The notes under the pieces are model-generated. The model saw nothing but the letters and a program-made list of their open reading frames with translations. It was not told where the DNA came from and did no database searches. 16,086 nt of DNA from CAYFUT01 sp964346395 (GTDB lineage: Bacteria; Bacillota; Halanaerobiia; Halobacteroidales; Halobacteroidaceae), in the NCBI GenBank assembly GCA_964346395.1, contig CAYFUT010000058.1, positions 1 through 16,086 on the forward strand, given 5' to 3'. This document shows positions 7,796-12,606 of the stretch, in pieces. Made by a program: the position numbers and the translations under genes. Position 1 is the stretch's first letter. The number at the start of each line of letters is the position of its first letter.

Positions 7796-7985
7796 AAGGG
7801 GAGGAATGAGCCTAACCGGCTCCTTCCGGTCGCCGGTTTAAGAGCAGTTTATTCAAAAGGTAAAGTTTTTAACTCTCCCTTTAGTTTTAAGCTAAGTTTA
7901 AATTTAGACACATAGCTTCTTTAGACCGGATTCCTTATAACCGGATGGGTTTTATCCGGTTAGGCTTCTCCGCACCTTACTTTCG
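7789..7985. repeat. Palindrome 2 of the array
   Basis: Imperfect palindrome of 197 bp. The left arm runs CGAAAGTAAGG...GCCTAACCGG (from 7789) and the right arm CCGGTTAGGC...CCTTACTTTCG (to 7985). Further CCGGT/ACCGG pairs lie inside both arms, and the centre is A/T-rich. It shares its end heptamers with both neighbours but not the CTTCCA core of palindrome 1. Confidence 0.7.
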
Positions 7986-8158
7986 AGGTAGGCAGGAGGG
8001 TATTTTCACCTGACATTTAAAATTTTTTGTTTACGATTATGGAATGCCAGGCAAACTGGAATTGGGTAAAAAAGAACTTTTTTATTTCAGGTTGCCTGGC
8101 ATGGAATAAAAAAAAATATTATTGGAAGGTAAAATGTCCTCCTGCCTACCTCGAAAGT
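7979..8158. repeat. Palindrome 3 of the array, next to the trkA stop codon
   Basis: Imperfect palindrome of 180 bp. The outer arms ACTTTCGAGGTAGGCAGGAG (7979-7998) and its exact complement (8139-8158) enclose an A/T-rich zone. Inside that is an inner pair, ATGCCAGGCAA against TTGCCTGGCAT (8044-8054, 8092-8102). On the minus strand this hairpin directly follows trkA and could act as its 3' end or an RNase target, but no clean terminator T-run closes it. Confidence 0.7.
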
Positions 8159-8170
8159 TACACACTATAT

Positions 8171-8821
8171 TTAATATTCTTTTAGTTTCTCTATATTGTC
8201 TTCACGCCCCATTACTACTAGTACATCATTAGGATTAATTGTATCACTAGCTTCTGGAGAGACATTAATTTCTTTATCTTCACTCTTAATTGCCAACACA
8301 TTAACTCCAAACTGCCGCCTCAAATCCAGATCTTTCAAGGTTTCTTCACTTAATTTATCAGAGGCAATTATCTCTGCAATACTATAATTAGGCGCTAGCT
8401 CAATATAATCTAAAACATTAGCAGAAACTAAATTATTAGCCACCCTAGCTCCCATATCACGTTCCGGATAAACTACTTTATCAGCCCCTACTTTACTCAA
8501 TAACTTCCCATGTAGTGTATCTTGAGCTTTGGTTACTACATGCGGTACTCCTAATTCCTTTAAAATTAAAGTAGTTAAAATATTGGCATGGATATTGCTG
8601 CCAATAGCTACAATGGCAATATCAAACTCTTCTACTCCTAATGTATCCAGCGCCTCTTCATCAGTTGCATCTGCCTGTACAGAATGAGTTACTTCACTAC
8701 TAATTTCCTGAACCAACTCTTCATCTACATCAATAGCTAGCACATCGTATCCTTTACTAGCTAGGGTTGTAGCCACACTAGAACCAAATCGACCTAACCC
8801 CACCACTATAAACTGTTTCAT
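8171..8821 (-). CDS. TrkA/KtrA potassium uptake regulatory subunit (RCK protein)
   Basis: Cytoplasmic ring-forming subunit that gates the TrkH/KtrB channel. The N-terminal RCK domain starts KQFIVVGLGRFGSSVA, with the Rossmann GLGRFG motif and an acidic end of beta-2 (LAIDVDEE), so NAD(H)/ATP-type nucleotide binding is expected. The C-terminal RCK_C domain (about 130-216) is the site where c-di-AMP binds known KtrA proteins. I chose the ATG at 8819-8821 (216 aa): it has AAGGGGGA before it and begins as KtrA proteins do. The longer frame from 8842 overlaps the trkH stop and adds only MVKGDIN. The gap to the trkH stop is 13 nt, so they form one operon under the c-di-AMP riboswitch. Confidence 0.95.
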   Translation of the reverse strand: MKQFIVVGLGRFGSSVATTLASKGYDVLAIDVDEELVQEISSEVTHSVQADATDEEALDTLGVEEFDIAIVAIGSNIHANILTTLILKELGVPHVVTKAQDTLHGKLLSKVGADKVVYPERDMGARVANNLVSANVLDYIELAPNYSIAEIIASDKLSEETLKDLDLRRQFGVNVLAIKSEDKEINVSPEASDTINPNDVLVVMGREDNIEKLKEY

Positions 8822-8834
8822 ATTTATATCCCCC

Positions 8835-10169
8835 TTAACCAACTAAGATCTTTTCTTTTGGATACCTAATATTGGCCTTGTGCCTTTTCTCAGCAATAGC
8901 CAACATTACTGTCAGCGGGCCAACTCGCCCGGCAAACATAGTCAAAATAATAACCACCCTCCCAATAGAAGATAGATTGCCGGTCACTCCTGTAGATAAT
9001 CCTACAGTACCAAAAGCTGACGCTGATTCGAAAAATAAATCTAAAAACTGAGCTTCTTCTGTCACAGTCAAAATAGTCGTTACTACTACTACCAAGACTA
9101 GAGCTAACAAAAAAATAGATATAGCATCAAAAACAATATCTCTACTTAACCTCCGCTTAAAAATATCAACATCATCTATCCCTAAGGCACGTGACAATAA
9201 TACTGCTCCCAAAGCTCCCACAGTTGTGGTCTTTACTCCTCCTCCAGTAGAACCAGGCGAAGCTCCAATAAACATCAATATGATTACAAAAAAGAGGGTC
9301 GAATTATGTAAAGCTCCCGTCGGGACAGTATTAAACCCCGCCGTTCGAGGAGTTACTGATAAAAACCAGGAAGCCAACATCTTACCCTTCAGCGGAAGTT
9401 GGCCCATAGTTTCCGGATTAGAATATTCCAGAATAAAAACAACAATAAACCCTACTGTCAACAAAACTCCAGTTACACTCAACACCAATTTAGTCTGCAG
9501 CGAAAAATTAATAAACTTTTTATCGCCATATAATTCAGCAATTACGGCAAATCCAATCCCGCCTAGAATAATTAATCCAGTCACTGTTAAGTTGATCATT
9601 ATATCATTAGGAAAACTAGCTAAACTATTCCCAAAAATATCAAAACCTGCATTATTAAAAGCAGAAACAGAATGAAATAGAGCATAGTAACCAGCTTTAA
9701 CTAACGGCATATCTTGAACTAAACGGATAAATAACAGCACTGCTCCTACTCCCTCAATTGTAAACGCCATCGCCACTACATACTTCACTACCTGCAACAA
9801 ACCGGACATATCAAATTGATCTAAATCTTCCTGCACCATTAAGCGGTGTTTTAAACTTATTTTTTTGCCTAAAAATAAGGCTACTAGTGTAGACATGGTC
9901 ATAATTCCTAAACCGCCAATCTGAATCAACCCCATAATCACTACCTGACCAAAGACAGTAAAAAAGGAACTAGTATTTTCTACAATTAGCCCCGTTACCG
10001 CCGTAGCAGAAGTAGCAGTAAAAGTAGCATCTAAAAAATTCATTCCCTGTCCGTTGGTAGTAGCAATCGGCAGCATAAGTAAAAGTGCCCCAATTAGTAT
10101 TACCGAAAAGTAGCCCATTGATAAAATTTGCGCGGGAGTTAAATTATGAAAATCAATTAAATTTTTCAT
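8835..10169 (-). CDS. Trk/Ktr potassium transporter membrane subunit, riboswitch-controlled copy
   Basis: Integral membrane K+ uptake subunit (444 aa), KtrB-like in length. Four filter loops are present: SATAVTGL, AFNNAGFD, TPRTAGFN and GTVGLS. The gating loop GASPGSTGGGVKTTT also appears, together with many hydrophobic helices. The ATG is preceded by AGGTGAG at good spacing. It is the first gene after a c-di-AMP riboswitch and terminator, and trkA follows at 13 nt. The layout suggests that high c-di-AMP, a sign of ample K+, reduces read-through into this operon. Na+-coupled Ktr or H+-coupled Trk behaviour cannot be told from sequence. Very similar to the copy at 5996-7384, probably by duplication. 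Confidence 0.96.
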   Translation of the reverse strand: MKNLIDFHNLTPAQILSMGYFSVILIGALLLMLPIATTNGQGMNFLDATFTATSATAVTGLIVENTSSFFTVFGQVVIMGLIQIGGLGIMTMSTLVALFLGKKISLKHRLMVQEDLDQFDMSGLLQVVKYVVAMAFTIEGVGAVLLFIRLVQDMPLVKAGYYALFHSVSAFNNAGFDIFGNSLASFPNDIMINLTVTGLIILGGIGFAVIAELYGDKKFINFSLQTKLVLSVTGVLLTVGFIVVFILEYSNPETMGQLPLKGKMLASWFLSVTPRTAGFNTVPTGALHNSTLFFVIILMFIGASPGSTGGGVKTTTVGALGAVLLSRALGIDDVDIFKRRLSRDIVFDAISIFLLALVLVVVVTTILTVTEEAQFLDLFFESASAFGTVGLSTGVTGNLSSIGRVVIILTMFAGRVGPLTVMLAIAEKRHKANIRYPKEKILVG

Positions 10170-10257
10170 TCTCTCACCTCACCTGACATCTAATTTATAT
10201 CCCCTAAAGCGATTATTTATTTTTACTAATCTGAGCTATAATATTAAACAACAAATA

Positions 10258-10285
10258 TAAAAAAGACTACAGCAGGTAGCCGTAG
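10258..10285 (-). terminator. Terminator of the c-di-AMP riboswitch
   Basis: Minus-strand stem CTACGGC / GCTGTAG (one G-U pair) around TACCT, followed by TCTTTTTTA. It lies between the aptamer and trkH, about 90 nt ahead of the start codon, and is the likely expression platform. Confidence 0.85.
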
Positions 10286-10290
10286 CCCAA

Positions 10291-10314
10291 TATACTTATA
10301 GACACCTATAAGTA
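10291..10314 (-). other. Perfect 10 bp hairpin between aptamer and terminator
   Basis: ATACTTATAG and CTATAAGTAT are exact inverted repeats separated by four bases. A/T-rich and not followed by a T-run. It may be a spacer helix or part of the switching platform of the riboswitch. Confidence 0.6.
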
Positions 10315-10383
10315 TAAATGCTCTACCCCCTTATAATGCCTACGAGGTTAGCTGTCGGGCTCAGGTTAAAGGGTAACCTTACC

Positions 10384-10606
10384 GGGTTAAACTTGAGCTT
10401 AAGGTTAAGTCTGAGTTTAAGTCAATCTCAGAAATCCAAAAAATAAGAACTATAAACTGATTTCATGAATGACTAAAACTCAANNNNNNNNNNNNNNNNN
10501 NNNNNNNNNNNNNNNNNNNNNNNNNNNNNNNNNNNNNNNNNNNNNNNNNNNNNNNNNNNNNNNNNNNNNNNNNNNNNNNNNNNCTCAAACTCAAGCTCAA
10601 CACCGG
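10384..10606. repeat. TTGAG/CTGAG-type inverted repeat inside the riboswitch arm
   Basis: Plus-strand arm CCGGGTTAAACTTGAGCTTA (from 10382) and the arm CTCAAACTCAAGCTCAACAC (10584-10603) are complementary over most of their length. They resemble the hairpins at 64-153 and 4036-4127. The gap of unknown true size lies between the arms. Confidence 0.6.
10484..10583. other. Scaffold gap of 100 N
   Basis: Exactly 100 N inside the riboswitch arm. The base run CTCAA both ends the left contig and starts the right one, so the real gap may be absent or short. Confidence 0.95.
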
Positions 10607-10683
10607 ATTCGCCCCAAAAATGGGTCCCCCGCTTCCAGATGGAATTCGGCTGTTAGAACTACTATCAAATTTAAGTTAATAAT

Positions 10684-10713
10684 ATTATATCTTTTATTTA
10701 ACTTGATTGTCAA
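10684..10713 (-). promoter_or_regulatory. Consensus promoter of the riboswitch-trkH-trkA transcript
   Basis: Minus-strand TTGACA (10708-10713) and TATAAT (10684-10689), both perfect, with an 18 bp spacer. Transcription should start near 10677, about 20 nt before the aptamer. It begins directly after the rplT terminator. Confidence 0.88.
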
Positions 10714-10714
10714 A

Positions 10715-10753
10715 TAAAAAAGAGCCCCGGGAAAAATCCCAACAGGCTCTTTG
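10715..10753 (-). terminator. Terminator of infC-rpmI-rplT
   Basis: Minus-strand hairpin AAAGAGCC ... GGGCTCTTTTTT with an inner GGGA/TCCC stem, then a T-run, 5 nt after the rplT stop codon. It separates the ribosomal operon from the riboswitch promoter. Confidence 0.92.
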
Positions 10754-10758
10754 CAAGA

Positions 10759-11112
10759 TTACAAGTTTTCTTTTGCTACCTCTACTAGCTCAGCAAATCC
10801 TTCTTCATCATTGACTGCTAAATCAGCCAGCATTTTTCGATTAATTTCCACACCAGCTTCCTTAAGTCCATGAATAAATCGGCTGTAAGGAAGGTCATGT
10901 TGGCGGGCCGCAGCATTAATCCGGCTGATCCACAACTTACGGAAATCACGCTTTTTCCGCCGTCTATCTCGATAAGCATAATTTAAAGATTTAATTACCT
11001 GCTCGCGAGCAGGGCGGTACAGTTTACTTTTAGTACCAAAGTAACCCTTGGCTAATTTAAGTACCTTTTTTCTCTTTTTTAATCTTCGATTGCCTCGTTT
11101 TACTCGGGGCAT
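10759..11112 (-). CDS. rplT: Ribosomal protein L20 (bL20)
   Basis: Large-subunit assembly protein binding 23S rRNA, 117 aa, the normal length. The basic N-terminus PRVKRGNRRLKKRKKVLKLA and the motifs GYFGTKSKLYRPAREQV, YAYRDRRRKKRDFRKLWI and RINAAAR are diagnostic. Last gene of infC-rpmI-rplT, 23 nt after rpmI, with AGGAGGTG before its ATG. In Firmicutes L20 is the effector that represses this operon through the leader RNA, and a matching leader is present upstream at 12068-12235. Confidence 0.98.
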   Translation of the reverse strand: MPRVKRGNRRLKKRKKVLKLAKGYFGTKSKLYRPAREQVIKSLNYAYRDRRRKKRDFRKLWISRINAAARQHDLPYSRFIHGLKEAGVEINRKMLADLAVNDEEGFAELVEVAKENL

Positions 11113-11135
11113 AGTCTACACCTCCTTATAAAATT

Positions 11136-11333
11136 TTACTCATATGGTAGAGCTTTATCTAATTTTTCTTCATCTGACTTATCTACATTTTTATCCTTGC
11201 TTAAATTATGTTTCCGCTTAGAATTCTTCTTCTCTAGCAGATGGTTCTTATTCGGCTGCTTATGCTTATACTTACCTTTACCTGTCTTTTTAAACCGCTT
11301 TTTCGTTCCTTTATGCGTCTTCATCTTTCCCAT
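11136..11333 (-). CDS. rpmI: Ribosomal protein L35 (bL35)
   Basis: Small, very basic large-subunit protein of 65 aa. The start MGKMKTHKGTKKRFKKTGKG is typical. The C-terminal part (KNVDKSDEEKLDKALPYE) is more acidic than in most L35 proteins, consistent with a halophile. The ATG is preceded by GGAGGT. Lies 24 nt after infC and 23 nt before rplT. Confidence 0.97.
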   Translation of the reverse strand: MGKMKTHKGTKKRFKKTGKGKYKHKQPNKNHLLEKKNSKRKHNLSKDKNVDKSDEEKLDKALPYE

Positions 11334-11357
11334 TATTATTACCTCCTTACTTAAAGA

Positions 11358-11879
11358 TTAACTTTTATCACTCTTAGGCGTAATATACATCAATAGATTC
11401 CGACCTTCCATTGTCGGCTTTTTGGAAATTTTACCAACATCACTAACTTCTTCAGCAAATTCTTCCATCAAATCAAAACCGCGGTCTTTATGCACAATTT
11501 CTCGCCCTCTAAACCGCAGACTAACCTTCACTTTGTTTTTATCATTTAAAAATCTTCTCGCCATATCAGCCTTTACATTAAAGTCATGTTCTTCAATATT
11601 AGAGCTTAACTGCACTTCTTTTGTCTTCATTTCATTTTGATTCTTTTTAGCCCGCTTAGCCTTCTTAGCCTGTTCATACTTATACTTGCCATAATCCATA
11701 ACCTTACAGACAGGTGGATCAGCCTGAGGAGCTACCTCAACTAAATCTAATCCTTTGTCCTGAGCAATGCTAAGTCCTTTCTTAGTCGGCATAATTCCCA
11801 CTTGTTCTCCGTCGTTCTCCACAACTCTTACTTCCCGAGCAGAAATCTGCTCATTGACTCTTAAATCTTCGGCACTAAT
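11358..11879 (-). CDS. infC: Translation initiation factor IF-3 with an ATT start
   Basis: IF-3 binds the 30S subunit, checks the initiator tRNA and codon, and blocks premature 50S joining. N-domain: SAEDLRVNEQISAREVR, then ENDGEQVGI and LDLVEVAPQADPPVCKVMDY. C-domain: KEVQLSSNIEEHDFNVKADM, VSLRFRGREI and PTMEGRNLLMYI. A frame from the GTG at 11820-11822 would lack the first 19 conserved residues. Extending upstream restores them and leads to an ATT at 11877-11879, 8 nt after AGGAGGTG. Rare AUU starts are a known trait of infC and allow IF-3 to limit its own synthesis. Length is then 173 aa, as usual. First gene of infC-rpmI-rplT. Confidence 0.96.
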   Translation of the reverse strand: MSAEDLRVNEQISAREVRVVENDGEQVGIMPTKKGLSIAQDKGLDLVEVAPQADPPVCKVMDYGKYKYEQAKKAKRAKKNQNEMKTKEVQLSSNIEEHDFNVKADMARRFLNDKNKVKVSLRFRGREIVHKDRGFDLMEEFAEEVSDVGKISKKPTMEGRNLLMYITPKSDKS

Positions 11880-11904
11880 TTTACATGCACCTCCTAATGT
11901 TTTA

Positions 11905-11979
11905 GCAGAGAGCTCAAAATTTTTTTAGGAAATTTAATAATAAGCTCCCTAATTAATGAATTTTAAATTAACTCTCTGC
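11905..11979 (-). other. Stem-loop just upstream of the infC ribosome binding site
   Basis: GCAGAGAG (11972-11979) and CTCTCTGC (11905-11912) pair perfectly on the minus strand, with further A/T pairing inside. The stem ends about 10 nt before AGGAGGTG of infC. A second hairpin, AACTATG/CATAGTT, lies at 12016-12037. Together they fill the 180 nt between the leader terminator and infC. A role in translation or mRNA stability is possible but not shown. Confidence 0.5.
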
Positions 11980-12067
11980 AGCTTAAAATTACCATCTACC
12001 TTAAATATATCCCTAAACTATGAGATTCCCCATAGTTAAGCATCTCTTAAATCTTCTTTTACCTAAT

Positions 12068-12098
12068 AAAAAAGAAAAAGACGGCCGTTAAGGCCATC
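12068..12098 (-). terminator. Conditional terminator of the L20 leader
   Basis: Minus-strand GATGGCC TTAAC GGCCGTC stem (one G-U pair) followed by TTTTTCTTTT. It lies about 190 nt before infC. Confidence 0.9.
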
Positions 12099-12235
12099 CG
12101 CTTACCAACTAAATTAGGTATAGATATCCCTCACCATTTAATTAGCTGATTTAAACAGCTAACTATACCTAACTCAGTATTAACCCAAAGTTCTCAGCTT
12201 TAGGTGAGAAGCGGACAGCTCCTACTTTATTTTCC
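12068..12235 (-). ncRNA. L20-type ribosomal protein leader
   Basis: Attenuator leader of infC-rpmI-rplT. The 5' segment GTCCGCTTCTCACC pairs over 8 bp with AAGCGGAT (12096-12103), which overlaps the 5' arm of the terminator, so the two structures exclude each other. Additional stems such as TAGGTATAGTTAGCTG / CAGCTAA and TAGGTATA / TATACCTA lie between. In B. subtilis L20 binding to such a leader promotes termination. Recognised from position, pairing and terminator; boundaries approximate. Confidence 0.85.
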
Positions 12236-12241
12236 TTACAC

Positions 12242-12270
12242 AGTATAACATATAACTATATCCGAGTCAA
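12242..12270 (-). promoter_or_regulatory. Promoter of infC-rpmI-rplT
   Basis: Minus-strand -35 TTGACT (12265-12270) and -10 TATACT (12242-12247) with a 17 bp spacer. The start would be near 12235, at the 5' end of the L20 leader. Confidence 0.8.
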
Positions 12271-12288
12271 ACAAAAAATGAAATGGGG

Positions 12289-12602
12289 AACTTTGTGAGA
12301 GGTGCTTTTGGGTTTTGCTGGGCTAGAAAAACTTCTTACAGACCTACATAAAATTTACTTCCAGTCAAAATCAAGTAAGAAAGTTTATTTAAACTTTCTA
12401 AACCGCACTTGATTTTAACTTCCAATAAATTTAAGTTAGGTCTAGTAAAAACTTTTAAATAAGCCCAGCAAAACCCAAAAGCACCTCCCACAAAGTNNNN
12501 NNNNNNNNNNNNNNNNNNNNNNNNNNNNNNNNNNNNNNNNNNNNNNNNNNNNNNNNNNNNNNNNNNNNNNNNNNNNNNNNNNNNNNNNNNNNNNNNAAAG
12601 TT
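12289..12602. repeat. Long-hairpin family copy B, at the 3' end of thrS
   Basis: Imperfect palindrome with about 90 bp arms, from AACTTTGTGAGAGGTGC (12289) to GCACCTCCCACAAAGT (ends 12496), broken by a 100-N gap at its edge. The core CTTCCAGTCAAAATCAAG, the loop AACTTTCTAAAC and the partner CTTGATTTTAACTTCCA match copy A at 7438-7795. The outer arms differ in sequence but remain complementary. It begins 4 nt after the thrS stop codon. Together with the infC promoter it fills the space between thrS and the infC leader. Confidence 0.75.
12497..12596. other. Scaffold gap of 100 N
   Basis: Exactly 100 N. The left contig ends AAAGT and the right begins AAAGTT. Joining them on that overlap gives CACAAAGTT, the exact complement of the other palindrome end AACTTTGTG, so the gap may be artificial. 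Confidence 0.95.
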
Positions 12603-12606
12603 ATAC

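Larger units (their letters stand above)
7427..8169. repeat. Array of three giant imperfect palindromes with 18 bp inverted ends
   Basis: The gene-free stretch between trkA and the second trkH is almost wholly palindromic. Three units (7438-7795, 7789-7985, 7979-8158) abut and share the heptamer ACTTTCG/CGAAAGT in alternating orientation at 7438, 7789, 7979 and 8152. The outer ends form an inverted repeat: TATAGTGTATAACTTTCG at 7427-7444, and TATAGTGTGTAACTTTCG on the minus strand at 8152-8169 (17 of 18 match). The array begins one base past the trkA stop codon. No coding frame is evident. Without the artificial gap the array is about 590 bp. It could be a mobile non-coding element or a structured 3' RNA. 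Confidence 0.7.
10317..10657 (-). ncRNA. c-di-AMP riboswitch (ydaO-yuaA class) with an enlarged arm
   Basis: On the minus strand the 5' half reads AGCGGGGGACCCA then GGGGCGAATCC. The 3' half reads CCCGACAGCTAACCTCGTAG followed by GC, and ends AAGGGGGTAGAGC. These are the conserved blocks of the ydaO-yuaA aptamer, known to bind c-di-AMP and usually to switch genes off. The downstream trkH-trkA genes fit the class, since K+ transporters are frequent targets. The variable arm between the halves is unusually long. It carries TTGAG-type inverted arms (CCGGTGTTGAGCTTGAG against CTCAAGTTTAACCCGG) and holds a 100-N gap, so the full aptamer cannot be folded as given. Confidence 0.93.

Noticed and set aside
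7427..8169. Insertion sequence with a transposase
   Set aside because: Inverted ends are present, but no transposase frame is evident and no clear target duplication is seen; kept as a non-coding repeat array.
8822..8842. Longer trkA starting at 8842
   Set aside because: Overlaps the trkH stop, lacks its own ribosome binding site, and adds residues absent from KtrA-type proteins; the ATG at 8819-8821 has AAGGGGGA.
9226..9675. Plus-strand open frame of 149 codons opposite trkH
   Set aside because: Fully antisense to a conserved membrane protein, with Pro/Asn/Ile-rich product of no known type.
10469..10717. Plus-strand open frame running through the N gap
   Set aside because: It exists only because N runs contain no stop codons; the region is a riboswitch on the other strand.
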